Shown: one piece after another, positions 46,868 to 58,945 of the stretch | Layout of the letters: every line of letters starts with the position of its first letter | How positions within the stretch are numbered: position 1 is the first letter of the stretch | Origin: Setomelanomma holmii | Lineage: Eukaryota > Ascomycota > Dothideomycetes > Pleosporales > Phaeosphaeriaceae | DNA length: 64,000 bases | Direction of reading: 5' to 3' | NCBI GenBank assembly: GCA_010015745.1 | Contig: ML978272.1 | Coordinates: 1-64,000, forward strand | Position numbers and translations under genes: made by a program | The notes under the pieces: model-generated | Database searches by the model: none | The model's input: only the letters and a program-made list of their open reading frames with translations | Told to the model about the DNA's origin: nothing

Positions 46868-48718
46868 TCACGAAGTAGCCGCCACACACCAATGGCGGTG
46901 GAATACCCATGCGCTCTTCTGGCATTCCTTGCTGCAGTATTTTGTGCGTCGGCAGCGTCGGCACTTTGCGAACTGGCGAGTGTACTCTTCCCAGCGGCCG
47001 CACTGATAGTATGCGCATTGTCGAATGCCTCCACGCGAGTCATCCTTGCGGCAAAGGTTGCGCATGACCACACTCGCCCAATATTGCATGTCGGATGTGT
47101 GGTGCCGTACGGTGAATTGCTCGACAAGAGGGAAGATGTTGAAGTCGTCCGGGAGCTCGTACTCCTCAAGCTCATCTTCTTCCTCTTGTACCGCCTCTGG
47201 TGTTGATGTTTCGCCGTCTAGGAGTTGGAGGTCAGACCCAATCTTGAGTTTGGGTACGAGATGTGACTTCTGAAAGTATGATCGGAGGTTGCAGTACTTT
47301 GACACATAAGCGAGCAGTTGCAGGGACATCAGAACGTCTTCATCGCGGGGCATGGCTGCAAGGGCACCAGCGGTGGCATGCTGGGTTTGAGCATAGCGGG
47401 GATACCAGGCGGGTGGAGGGTTGGTGTTGACGACGTTGATGGCAGGCTGCATGGGCGAGAAGCCGGTGACGGGGTTGTTTGGTGGGGTGTTGGTGGGGTT
47501 GATGAGGCTGCCATCAAGGGCAGGACGGTGCGTGATGTTGAAGGTCTCGTTGTTCTCGTCTGTTCCTTCTGATGGCGCTGCAATGGGCACAGGGGTGGTG
47601 CCAGCATCTAGCATTTCCGCGTTGTCAACAATGTCAGACATGTTGATCTCGTTGTTCTGAATGCCCACGATTGGCTCGTTCACGGGCCCTGCCACGGTCG
47701 CATTGTCCGCGACAACCTCATCCTGCTGTGCTTCAAGGTCGGACTCGCCTGAAACGGACAGCTGATGCCGAATCGAAGGCCGGCGTCGAGGCCGGGCAAG
47801 TCCCGCTCGCGGGCTGGTCTGACGCGCCAATGGAGCGCTTGGTGTGGTTGGTGATTCAGGCTGAGATGTAATCTCTCCCTGGAGAGCGGGAAGCATTGAA
47901 GGTAGTCGATCAGCATCGCGCACAGGCCGCAACGCAAAAGGGTCGGTGGTTGCGTCCATGGACGGCAACGCCGTGACAAGTGGCTGACCAAGGCCACGTG
48001 TGGTATTGCCGACAGCGCCAAAGATCTGTGCTGCTCGACCTTCGTGGCTTCGATGGTGGTGATGGTGGGGAGGTCGGCCGCGGGCGAAGGTGGTACGTTC
48101 GGGTGGAGAGCTTAGCGAGAAAGCAGGCGTGGGTGTGTCGCCCAAGTGTGACTCGACCTGCGCCTGCGCAAAGGCGTGGGGAATCTCAATGGGCGGCGGA
48201 ATGGCTCGCCGTGATGCTCGATCTGGTCTGTGGCTCGGACCAGATGCCAGTTCACCAGAGCGCGATGAGTGGTGTCGGCTCGATGTGCCAAGGCGAGCGG
48301 ATCGGTGCATCTCAGCTTCGGCCCTGGCCCTGCACTTGTCGACAACCTTGATGTAGTTGTCGAGGATGGTCGCGATGACGGGCACCATGTCCGCCTCGAC
48401 CACCCTTGTCCTGACATTCTCTGACCCTCGCACGCCAATGTTGAAGATGCACTGAAAGGCGAGGTTCCACTTCCACATGTCCATCATGTCCTTGCTCCTC
48501 CCCTCCTTGAGGATGCAGATGAGGCGTTCGATGCCGCCATCGACAGTGAGTATGTCTCGTATGCGTGCAGAGGATGTGGTGAGGTAGGCGAGGTGGTTGA
48601 GTGAGTTGATGAGCGGGAGGGTCGAGGTGCAGTCGAGGGCGCGGCGGTCGTAGAGGGCGGTGGTGATGCCGACCGACGCCTTGTTGGCATTGGGGATGCT
48701 GAAGTTGACCTCACGCAT
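46868..48718 (-). CDS. samB: MYND-type zinc-finger protein SamB/Mub1
   Basis: Single exon, 616 residues. The N-terminal 130 residues carry the conserved armadillo-like block of the family (MREVNFSIPNANKASVGITT, RRALDCTSTLPLINSLNHLAY, MWKWNLAFQCIFNIGVRGSENVRTRVVEADMV in parts). A long Pro/Ser/His-rich linker follows, and the C-terminus ends in a MYND finger with CAYYQCGRWEE, CRRCRRTKYCSKECQ and HRHWC. SamB of Aspergillus controls hyphal polarity and metulae; yeast Mub1 is an adaptor for the Ubr2 ubiquitin ligase that destroys Rpn4. The upstream frame extends to 48928, but the family starts at MREVNF, so 48718 was chosen. Confidence 0.95.
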   Translation of the reverse strand: MREVNFSIPNANKASVGITTALYDRRALDCTSTLPLINSLNHLAYLTTSSARIRDILTVDGGIERLICILKEGRSKDMMDMWKWNLAFQCIFNIGVRGSENVRTRVVEADMVPVIATILDNYIKVVDKCRARAEAEMHRSARLGTSSRHHSSRSGELASGPSHRPDRASRRAIPPPIEIPHAFAQAQVESHLGDTPTPAFSLSSPPERTTFARGRPPHHHHHRSHEGRAAQIFGAVGNTTRGLGQPLVTALPSMDATTDPFALRPVRDADRLPSMLPALQGEITSQPESPTTPSAPLARQTSPRAGLARPRRRPSIRHQLSVSGESDLEAQQDEVVADNATVAGPVNEPIVGIQNNEINMSDIVDNAEMLDAGTTPVPIAAPSEGTDENNETFNITHRPALDGSLINPTNTPPNNPVTGFSPMQPAINVVNTNPPPAWYPRYAQTQHATAGALAAMPRDEDVLMSLQLLAYVSKYCNLRSYFQKSHLVPKLKIGSDLQLLDGETSTPEAVQEEEDELEEYELPDDFNIFPLVEQFTVRHHTSDMQYWASVVMRNLCRKDDSRGGIRQCAYYQCGRWEEYTRQFAKCRRCRRTKYCSKECQKSAWVFHRHWCVAATS

Positions 48719-50099
48719 GTTTGGTGCTGTGCGGTGCTGTGCGGTGCCGTCGCTGAGCGGATGGAAGATGACGGGGTCGGGCGGTGGTGCAGCGCTAGTG
48801 TCGCATGTGGTGGGCAGCAGCAAGCAGTCGAGGTTGGCTGCAGTCAATCGACGGGCAAACGGACAGCGTGTGCAGAGGCAGGCAGTGAAGTCGCAAGCAA
48901 GCAAGCTCCAGGTCTGTGTGGCTGGCACTCAAAGACGGCGGTTTGAGACGAACAAACCCTCAGCAGTCTCAGCGAGGTGAATGCAGGCTCAAAGGGACCC
49001 GACACGCTGGCAGCACGCAACGCAGCCGGACTCGGGTTGGATGGGCCTACTATGGGGGCAGCACGCGGCGATAGGGGCGGTGCGGTGGGTAACAGCAGGG
49101 AGATGAGGATGTTTGCTCTGCGTTAGGGGTGGAGGTCCAGAGCACGGCAAGAGCGTGTGGCGAGCAGAAGCGCTCTCGAGTCGCCTCAGTCGCTGGTCGC
49201 TGTAGGGCGCAGCTGGGCAGCGGGGGCGCCGGGTCTCTCACTCTGGCGGGGGCTACGGTGGAGGCGGACGGAAGTATGTTGTTGGATGAGGCTGCACAGA
49301 TGGGAATGGAGAGGAGACGGTTTGGGTGGGAGACGATGGGCAGCCAAAGCGGAGAGGCCAGGGCCCACTGTTATTGCCTTGCCGTCCGTGGCTGCCTCGA
49401 ACTTCTAATTTCATGCGCTACGGCGAAAACAACCACACCCTGGCATCCAGGCCCGCGATGCGTGATCTTGGAGGTTTCTCCACGAAGGGTCGTCGGTGAC
49501 TGAGTTTCTCGAAAATGCTGCCATAACTAAGCAGCCCCTATACTCGAGGCTGCGGCCGAGTGCAGGAGGCTGCTGGCTGCTGGCTGCTGGCTGCTGCTGA
49601 CAAAGTGCATCGGAGCGGTCCAAGACTCGCTTGCGCCGTGTCACCCAGCTTTTGCCTCGAGATGACGGACACTTGCACGCTTGATGCAGTCCGAACGTGC
49701 TGTGAACCACGTCTCGCCATATGCGCTGTCTGCACCTGCTCCACGGAGCCCGTCCGGTGCCAGTTCAGACGGCGCACGCTATGCTGCCCCTCAACTAGAT
49801 CAACGGGATGCACCCGCAGCTAGCTCCTCGCGTCGAATTCTTGCGTGCCGCTGGCGTAAGTGAGGACCGGGCTGAAAACCACGACTGCGCGTGTTGATGT
49901 TTCGGGATGCAGCTGAGAGGCTGTGAGTGAATGACCCATGGCTGCCCTCTGGCGCCCCGGTACTCGACCCTGTATGCCCTGAGCATTTCTCGATGGCTGC
50001 AGACCCCTTTCAACCATTCTCACCTGTCATCCTCATCACCTTCATGATTGCTTGCGCCCAGAGATCCTCAGCTGAAGACGCCCGTGCAATCTACGCAAT
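48719..50099. other. divergent intergenic region between samB and the CorA-type gene
   Basis: 1.4 kb of GC-rich DNA with no recognised gene. It includes four copies of ggctgct at 49568-49595. It must contain the promoters of both divergent genes. Confidence 0.5.
49568..49595 (+). repeat. 7-bp tandem repeat (ggctgct)4
   Basis: Four perfect consecutive copies of ggctgct followed by gctg. Confidence 0.9.
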
Positions 50100-52164
50100 A
50101 TGGCGTCCTCACCTAGCGAGACCAGAGTGCAAGACTTCGCCGTCCCTGCGTCGCCGTCTGCCCAGCAGCCCGCTGCCGATAGTGCCGAACGTAATCATCT
50201 AACCATCGATACTCAGCTAGACGGGTCCAGGACCCGCGGGCGTTCAGCAACCCAAACAACTGCCACCGCAGCTGCTGCCAACCCCGAGGACCTGGCCTCT
50301 TCGGACCGCTTCTCCATCGACTCAACCCTGCGCCGCCGCATCACACGCTCGCACACCGTTAAGAACTATGAAGACTACAAGTCTCCCACACGACCCAATT
50401 GGGAGGAGGCTGGCGCAGAGCCTGGGGTTGACACCAAGAACGAGACCGACGCATACAAATACCATCATTTTCACGTGCGGTGTTTGATCACAGTGGTAGA
50501 CTTCTCCGCCGATAGAGTCGAGTGCCACGACCTGGACAATGATACGCTGGAAGAATTTCTAGGTCGGCCACAGGAAAATTGGGTGGCATGCCGCTGGATC
50601 AATGTCAATGGCTTGAGCTGGGATGTTATACGCATGCTGGGCAACCACAAGCAACTGCACCGGCTAGCCATTGAGGATCTGATGACCGACAAGGGCCGCA
50701 CCAAGGTTGACTGGTACTCTGACCAGGCCTTTAGTGAGTAGACCATAGCCTACCCCAATCTCCAACATGCTGACCTTCGCAGTGTCCTTGACCCTTTCGA
50801 AGCTTGTACGAACGCCCGTCGAAGACTCGGATAGCAGCGAAGAGGATTCCGACTCGGACGATGAGGAGGAGAAGGCGTACAAACGCGCCAAACGCGCGCG
50901 TTCTAGGTCGCGTCCTCCCAAGAAGAAGAAAAAGAAGACGCTACTCAATACCGTCAAAAACGCAATACGACCAACGGTCAGCGAGAAGAAGCAGAAAGAT
51001 CTGGAGCACTCAGCGTATGGTGGGGAAAAGCACGAATACCTCGACGGTACCACAGTGACAAAAGTCCCCACCCCACCCAGTACGGAGCATATTAGGACTC
51101 TGCAACGATACCGCGGTGGCCCCAACATCGACCGCATTCTGTATCTTGAACAGCACTCTGCTCTGACACCAAAGCACCTTACTGTCAGCGTCGAGCAGGT
51201 GAGCGTATTTCTCCTGGCCGACAATACCGTCATATCCTTCTTCGAACACTCCGCCCCTGAGATTGAACAGATGATCCTCAAGCGTCTCAAAACTGAAGAC
51301 ACAATCCTTCGTCGAAGTCAGGACAGCAGCATGATTGTGCAAGCCATCATAGACGCTATCACCGACTTGGCTATGCCCGTTGTCGCCGCCTATGAAGACG
51401 CTATGGGAGAGCTCGAGCTCGACGTCCTCGACGATCCCGAATTGATCCACTCGCAACTGCTCTATCTCCTTACATCCGAGCTCTCCATCCTCCGCAACAC
51501 CATACAGCCCATTGTATCTCTCATCAACGCCCTGCGTGATCACAAAGCAGATCCAATGGCCCAGTCCTGGATCTCACAGTCCACGAGCAACCTCGCGACC
51601 CGCAAGACAATGTCCAGCATCACCATCAGCCCACTAGCACACACCTACCTCGGCGACGTCGAAGACCACTGCATCATGATCACGGCCTCGCTCGACCAAA
51701 TGCGCCGCGCAGCTGACAACCTCATCGACCTCATCTTCAACATGATGGGCGCTTACCAAAACGAATCCATGAAAATTCTCACCGCCGTCACGATCTTTTT
51801 CCTCCCACTCACATTCTTGGTCGGATACTTTGGCCAGAACTTTGACCGCTTCAACGGCGTGCAGCACCATTCGGACGCGTTCTTTTGGGTCATTGCCGTG
51901 CCCGTCATGGTGATTACCATGCTAGTGCTCATGAGCAATACGCTCGTGAGGAAAGGTAAGAGGTGGATCGGCAAGTGGAAGAGGAGAGAGGCGAAGCGGA
52001 GGGCGGGATTGAAGAGGCAAAGGCAGGGTCATACGAATGCGAACGGGATCAAAGCGGGGATTGGGATGGCAACGAATGGGGGCATTGGGTTGAATGTGCA
52101 GGAGAAGAAGAGGATGAAGAGGAGGCAGACGCTGTATAGTAAGGGCCAGATTGGGTCGTTTTGA
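50100..52164 (+). CDS. CorA-family divalent-metal transporter
   Basis: Predicted CDS join(50100..50733,50783..52164), 671 residues. The N-terminal cytoplasmic domain holds WINVNGLSWDVIRMLGN and HRLAIEDLMTDKGRTKVDWY, the typical alpha/beta core of fungal CorA proteins. A Ser/Asp- and Lys/Arg-rich insert (about 218-290) follows, then QVSVFLLADNTVISFFEH and a long helix. Two C-terminal membrane helices (about 543-561 and 582-600) are joined by the pore-loop motif. The selectivity motif GMN of CorA is replaced by GQN (GYFGQNFDRF, about 563-570). The tail is very basic. Family members move Mg2+ or other divalent ions; the GQN change makes the ion uncertain. The intron is 49 nt and splits the codon before SLTLSKL. 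Confidence 0.92.
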
Positions 52165-52507
52165 GCGGGTAGACTTCGTGGGCGAATCCTCGATATAGAA
52201 GATGTATCTGAGCTTTGTAGCATAGACGCCGCCGTGGAAAAAGATTATACACTGGATTTCAGCTTTGTACTCGCACAATTCAAAATCCCTGACACCTAGG
52301 TGCATGTCGAAAGGCGCGTGATGGTTTGTAATTTAATTATTGTCTATGCCAGCTCCAGACCGTTCATTTCATCCTCGGCTACCGATAAACGCCAATGAAT
52401 GCTCACCAAAGTACCGCAACGAATCTGCACAAACAATGTGTTGGATACAAGCATTCCCCACGACGAGAACCGTGTCCATGATCTTACCATCCAATCACAC
52501 CGAGTAC
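52165..52507. other. convergent intergenic stretch
   Basis: 3' ends of the CorA-type gene and GDA1; no gene seen. Confidence 0.6.
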
Positions 52508-54336
52508 CTAGTTGACCTCACGAATCTTGCACTGCCATCCCGAATTCGCTTCCAACAGCGGCAAACTACCCGCACATTAGCATCGATCACTCACACAGTT
52601 CGCACGTTCAAGAAACTTACCTAGCACCCAAACACCACCCCAATTCGCGTCCCTTGATCTTCTTCGCAATCCTCACCTCGCGATCAATCGGCATCCCATA
52701 CCCAGTCCTCAACAAGCCGTACATGAAATTTAAATCCAGACACCACTCCGGCCGATCCTTGAGCTCGGTAATCGCTTTCGGCACGCTCGCAAAGACATCC
52801 CACCCCGCCTCGCCGGCGCACACGCGGTTCGCGAGGTCCTGCAGTTCGCGCAGTGTGAAAGATTCGGGCATGCCGAGTTCCATGGTGCGGTCGTAGAAGT
52901 AGGATAGGAGGTAGACGGCTTCGCGGGCGAAGGTTTGTTCAAAGGGCGGTTGGTGGACGCCGCGGAAGGCGCAGGGCGCGATGGCGCATTCGTCGTCTTT
53001 GTGCAGCGATTTCTCGGCCCAGTAGCGGCATTGGGTTGGGGCCATTTGCGTGGGCCCCGTCATGTTGACGGTCACGGATTCGCCGAGTGGGTGGCCGGCG
53101 GGCAGGGCGACGTCGACTTTCTTGCTCATGCCGGGTGCGATGCAGGGGTTTGTGATAGGCTCGGTGAGGTATGAGGTGCTTTGGGTGACTTCGTTGGCTT
53201 TGTAGAGGGAGTCGAGGAGCGTAGCGTGAAGGTTGTTGCGGGCTTCCATGAGGCCGTAGCCTAGGTAGGAATGCTGGTAAAGGTTGAACTTCTGCGATGC
53301 AAAGTCGAGCACGTATTTATGGTCGCCGTCGGCTAGCTTGGTGGGCAGACCGCCGCGAGGGGTGTCAGGGAAGGTGGGCTCGAAGATGATCTGTGTAGAG
53401 CCACCACCAAGATCGAGAACAGCGGCTGTGGGATTCTTGTCTGGTCCACCAATGTGGCCGAGGAGGTAATTGACGGTGATCCAGGCATACACGCCCTCCA
53501 TCTCGCCAGGCATGACTTCCACACCGTTCTTCTCTTCTGAGACAACCGGGAAAGGGTATACAGTCTCGAGGCGGCGACGGACAGCAGCGAGGGTGTTATC
53601 GCTCTTCTCCTTGCCCAGCTTGCGAAGTCCAGCCGTAGCCTTGACGGCGACAGGTGTGCATCCCTGGTACTCTTTTGGAACGTTCTCTAGGGCTACTTTC
53701 ATGAGGACACCCAGGCTCTCCGCAGCCCCTTCTGCATCGCCACCATACGAGGACAGACCTGAACCGCCTCCACCCTCCTTCTTGGCCGTCTGTTCGAATA
53801 TCTCGTCCTCCAACTCGGGGCTGGGACCGCAGTTGTTGAACTTGTACACGTGGATGCGCGAGCCGGTGCTGCCTGCGTCGATCATGAGGGCGTATTGGAT
53901 GAGCGGCTTGTCTTTTGTATATGATTTTGTGCATTGTGCCTTCGCGTCTCCAGAGGCAGTGTTGCCTCCCGAGGTAAATGAGCCTGTACATAATGTCAGC
54001 CAGCAGTCCTCCTGACCATTGTCTCGTCTTCCTACCTCTTGACAAGCCATCTCTCGGCACAACAAAGTACAGTATGAGCAGTATGAACGCAATAACACCA
54101 CCAGTCTTCAGGAACCGTAATCGCTGCCCCTGATTCATGATTGCGCTGCCCTTGTAGTCCCCCATGAAGCCGTTCGAGTTCGCTGACCGGTGTCGGGAAT
54201 GTCTGTCGGGTTTCTCGTGAGGGTCGAAGTTGCGCGGCAGAGAGACGGAAACACGGCGGCGGGGACCAGAAAAGCTGAAATAGGACCAGATGCCGGGTCT
54301 TCGTTGGCTTCCGGGGACTTCAACGCCGCTGGACAT
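52508..54336 (-). CDS. GDA1: Golgi guanosine diphosphatase (GDPase)
   Basis: Predicted CDS complement(join(52508..52565,52621..53983,54036..54336)), 573 residues. It is a type II membrane protein: a cytoplasmic tail of about 75 residues, one transmembrane helix (GGVIAFILLILYFVV), then the lumenal apyrase domain. The apyrase conserved regions are visible: DAGSTGSRIHVY, KATAGLRKLG, GVYAWITVNYLLG, DLGGGSTQIIFEP and YLGYGLMEAR. The enzyme hydrolyses GDP to GMP in the Golgi lumen, so that GMP can be exchanged for incoming GDP-mannose during protein and lipid mannosylation. Stopping at the AG-GTAAGT junction at 52621 would cut the family C-terminus. A 55-nt intron and a 58-nt last exon complete GWCLGASLPLL and end the protein in REVN. 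Confidence 0.95.
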
Positions 54337-55040
54337 GGGAGGGGAGAAAAGGGTCCACTGGTTTAAGGCGAGGGCATGGAGCTGGACTGCATTCCAAAGT
54401 TAGTTTGGCGTCGTGTGGCAAAGGTGCAGGGAAAGGGCAGCGCACTTAGTACAGCGATGCCCTTGAAGTGCAAAGGTGAACTGGTGCGCTTTTGACGTTA
54501 CACAATCGTGTCGCACCCGAATTCGTGTTCTTTGCTGAGTGATGTTGAGTCCCTGGATTTCTTGGCGAACAACTGCAGGTGTCCTTCTGATTGGCACGGA
54601 GCATTTCATGTCAGCTGCATATGGGACTCGAGGTGGAGATTGAACGATGGGAAGTACTTCATCTCTACCAGTTTATCTACAATTTCCTCATGCTACTGCA
54701 GCTTTGCCTTCGCCCTTTTCTCGCGCGCGACTCAGAATAATCACACGCGATTCAAAATCATGCCACACATCCGAACTACCCGTGGGCGCCGCCTTTCGCT
54801 GCTATTAGGCATACTTTCTCTTCGAAATCAGGCTTGCGCTCGGTCGTACTGCGCTCCGAGCGTATCCAGCAAAGTCCTGAACTTCGTAGCGACATTATGT
54901 ACGCTGTACGAATCCAACTGCGCCCCTGCAGCTTCTGCAGTACCATGTTCTTGACGAGTCGGGGGACTCTGAGGAGATCGTATGCGGCGGCGCTCGTAAA
55001 GGTGACGAATTGATTTGCAGACCTTGCCAGGACCAAATTT
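54337..55040. other. intergenic: GDA1 promoter and EF-hand gene 3' flank
   Basis: No gene recognised in 700 bp. Confidence 0.5.
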
Positions 55041-55763
55041 TCATCCAAAAGACAATCCAGCCCTCTTCATCACGCTTTTAAACTCCTCAAGAGTTACCCC
55101 GCCAACCTCTCTGCTCTTGCCCTTGACGCCACCATTCGCTTCGAGAATCATATCCTTGAGAACATCATCGGGCACATCTTCTCTCAGTTCCTTCGCTACC
55201 CTCCTGAGGTGCGCTATGGTGATAGGTCCAGCACCGCCATGCGTGAAGAGCTTGTATGCCGTACTGACTTCTTCTGCATTGCTTTCGGCGTGATAATTAT
55301 TGTCTTCGTCCTCCTCAGATCCATCTTCTTTGTTGTGCATGGCTATCGCTGCGTAGGAAAAGAGGGGAACGAACTCGACAAAGCCAGTGTCGAGAGGGTC
55401 GATCGTAGATAGGATGGAAGGTATTTCAGACTTATCGGGCGCAAGGTTGAGAGATCTATGCGTAAATGAGCAGTTGTTCTACAGGCCGAGCAAACAGATA
55501 TGGCCTACATCAAGCACCGGCGCACATCGTCTCTGCGCAGCACACCCTCCTTCGAGTCCTCGTGATCTGGATGGTGCACTGAAAACAATGCGAAGGCTTC
55601 TCGGATCTCAGCCTCTTGATCTCCTCTCAAACCATTCTCTTTCGCGAGCTTCGAGGCGCGCTTAATGGGCGCACGAACTTTTCCCGGTGCTGCGCGCTTG
55701 GGCGGCTTCGAAGAGAAGATCAGTACAGAATAGCTTAAGTATGCGACCTTCCATACTTACCAT
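55041..55763 (-). CDS. EF-hand (centrin/calmodulin-like) protein
   Basis: Predicted CDS complement(join(55041..55455,55509..55705,55761..55763)), 204 residues. The N-terminus is basic (MPPKRAAPGKVRAPIKRASK). It is followed by EF-hand-like pairs: EAEIREAFALFSVHHPD, then ILSTIDPLDTGFVEFVPLF, STAYKLFTHGGAGPITIAHLRRVAKEL, and DMILEANGGVKGKSREVGGVTLEEFKSVM in parts. The calcium loops are degenerate, so binding is doubtful. The layout resembles small fungal centrin-like proteins, possibly of DNA repair or the spindle pole body; this is a guess. The first exon would consist of the ATG alone, directly followed by GTAAGT. An alternative start at 55916, in frame with that ATG, would add about 51 residues. 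Confidence 0.72.
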
Positions 55764-58700
55764 GGCTTTGACGCGTGAAGTGAGCACTGCGCGATGCCGT
55801 GCAGGGAATACGTCAATGACGCGGAGGGATCGCTGGTGCTGGGGCCATCCGCTTACCTCACTAGCGCGGCACTTGTCTACTTCAAATTTCGGAATCTTCG
55901 TACCCAACCTCTTCAACCATCACGCGTCCCAATCCTTTGTGAGCACTTTACCTCGCATCTCCCATGTGCATACATTTTCTTCTTCTACGATGATCATATC
56001 GTATCTCTTCTGCCTCCGGAGGCACCTCCTTACCCTTAACGTTCACCTTTCGATGCCCTAAACGTGTCTTTTCTAACCTACACCGACTCGATCGACACGC
56101 CCGACTCTATCACCACAATTCGCTTCTCAACAGACTGAACGACATCATTCACCGTCGATCGCTCCAGGCCCTTCGTTTAGCATCACACATTCTGCATCAC
56201 AATTACGCGTCTAGGACGCAGACCTTTGAATTATAGCTTACCACCCTTCTGAGGCGTTGACGTCTTTTTTCGGCGAAGCCCTATCCGCCGGCTTGGCCTC
56301 CGGATTGGATGGTTCGGACCCACACTTTCAATCGGTCTGACCACGGACAAAGGGCCTCATTGGAGGTACCGGTCACATATTGGCAGAAACGACTACAAGG
56401 CCTTGAGCCTCAATACATCAATCGGGAGACGTCCCGTTACAATCAGCATCCTGAAACAGGTCTGACATTGCAAAACAAAAGTCGAGCTTCGAGCTCGCAG
56501 ACGACAGGCGAACCACGACTTGCAAGAAAATACCAGCATTTCTTTTGTAGCCTAAGGCTCACTGCAGCGGGCGTGCGGCTACCGATATTGCATCAGTGCA
56601 GCAACACACCCGCCGAGCCCATGGTGATACGTGCTGGACAAGATGAGCAGTCGGAGGAAGGCCAGTACTACAATCGGTCGAGAGACCACGACCAAGGAGT
56701 TCAGACGAGCCATGAAAGCCCACCGAGCGAAACACGATGTGGCCGCTGCGGAGGAGAGCAAATGAATGCCTGACTCAGAGCCTCTTTGAGAGGCCACCTG
56801 TATAATGGGGGTTCAACTCCGACTTACAGCACATACAAACGTGTAGGACGAACGCAGAAGACGCCGACGAAGACACCACACGTCCCGCTCGAGCCGGTGG
56901 GCACGGCAAGGAGTCGACTCCCATACAAGGTTTCGGCCATCGAAAACTGGACCGCTTACCAATGATACCCTATGTTCAAATCCGCCATCAAGCGGTAACA
57001 ATATCTACGCTGCTGAAAAGCTTCTTTCGCTGAACCACGCAGACCTTTTGGGCAGGGGCATTCCCCCGAAGTCGGGAGGGGAGTCAGGAGAGGTCAAACC
57101 TCTTGCGAGAGCAAGAGCTTTTGGCAGGTCTCGGAATCCGATCTCGACGAAAGAAGCCTACCGATATTGGGCCGCCTTCGAGCGACTCTGACAGACTGCA
57201 AGGTCCCAGGCACTTTTTGCTTCAAGGCACCTGCTATCTGCCGTCGACTTTACAGCCTTAACAATGCCTGCATCTCATCGTCTCGGATGCTCTAGCCTCG
57301 TTGTTTTAAGTGCCCTGGTAGAAACACTGCCGACGCAAGATCTCATCAATTTTGTTTGATGGCGATCTTTCACGCGATGCTCAAAGGACTGAACCTGGCA
57401 GAAGCATGTCCGAAACTGATGAGTGTAATAGCCTTTGGAGGCTCGCGAGTCGATGCTTTTGGTGTTCTATTTATGCTCTTCGCCCGCGCTTGCTGGGGTA
57501 GACGACACCTCGCAGTTGAAACATGGTGATCGTCCTAGCAAGTTGTGTGGCACAAGATTAGATTCGCATCCGATCGTATTGATCGTTGCGATGGTCACTT
57601 CAGGGATTGACCACCCCTGGAGACGCTGGGAGCTCGTACCCGGCAGAAGAGGGAGACACTGATGCGACAGATGGGTTTTATCCCGGTTGCTCGATTGGAG
57701 CTTGACGTCGGCATCGTTGTTGATCTCTTCGACGAACCGTGGCAATGGCGCAGTCTTCCTTAGTCATGCCGTCACGGTTGGCTAGGCGATTCGCACTTCA
57801 TCCAACGCCTCTCAAGAGCTTGCTGTAGCCTCAATTGTAAGCGCTCAAGCAAAGTCCAGCTTCTTCATGAAGCGGTTCATGGACATGGGACAGGTAGTGA
57901 CCACCCTGTGTGCGGCAACACGTCGTTAGTTCGACAACCGGTCATGCTCGATGAGCGATTGCGGGTTCTGGGGGCTTCTGTAGCTTGAAGACCAAGAGGG
58001 GTTCGGGGGATTGATCAAGTGTCCGTTGTGGGGTTCGAGGGTTTTCCTTTCGTCGCTTGTGTCTTAATACTGTCGTTCTGAGAGCATTAAGACCTAAGTG
58101 CGAGAGATACGTTGACTTTGGTCATCGTTCCGCTTCCAATTAAGCTAGAGCTCGTCGTCACGTTATTCATCCACGTTGAACGAGTGTGGACAGGGAAGCA
58201 AGATTGAACCAGTCATCGCCCGCTACCTCTGGGTGGTGATGCCTTTGTTCGCTCGAATCGTCATGCCGATTGGTTGGCTTGGGGACGAGCGGGCAGAGGG
58301 AACATACTTTTGTACAGATGCCCTCTCGATGTTGGCCCATTAATCTCTGTGATTTCTTGCTGGCCCACTCGATTTGTTGCTTCAGTCTCTACATTCAGTA
58401 ATCCAATACACACATTTCGGCGCTCCAATGTTCTTCGGCTTTGTGGTGATGCTTTTGCAAATCGTGTTTCTCTCGGCCGAAACCTTCTCACCCTTTGCTT
58501 ATGTGTGTAGGGTTTCGTCCACACTTCTCTCTTCAAGCGTTCACAATACACTAGTGCATGCTCAACAAACTTTGACTTCCCCGCGTAAACATGCGTTCAT
58601 GCCCGATAAAACCACGACCGAGCTCGTGAACCAACGTGTTGCCACAGCCCAAGTGCTCGGTTCAACGCTTGACTGCAGCTCCTGATCCTTCAGCTTCGAT

Positions 58701-58945
58701 CTAGAGCACTCAAACCGCAGCGGCACCAGGCCGCGCGATCAAGCCTATGTAGTCGACTCATGTTTTAATCCAGCGGATGTGAGACCGTCTCCTTGAAGCT
58801 GCAAGATAGAAATGAGTTTGTTGACGGTATTCAGTGGAGACGGCACGTAAATTGTTCGACCCCAGGTATACAGAATTGAAATTTGAACGTTTGATAATCA
58901 TTTGTTATTTGGTCGTTATATCATATCTCCGCGTAGTAAAACTTG
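55764..58945. other. 3.2-kb intergenic stretch
   Basis: No gene recognised. Open frames of 60-150 codons (for example + strand 56309-56773) lack motifs. Two places (about 56808-56820 and 56973-56984) contain sequences like the T-arm of a tRNA, but no matching acceptor or D-arm could be built. This may be old decayed sequence. Confidence 0.4.

Noticed and set aside
56800..56990. tRNA-like T-arm sequences (ggttcaactcc, gttcaaatccg)
   Set aside because: No pairing acceptor stem, D-arm or anticodon arm could be built around either on the plus strand.
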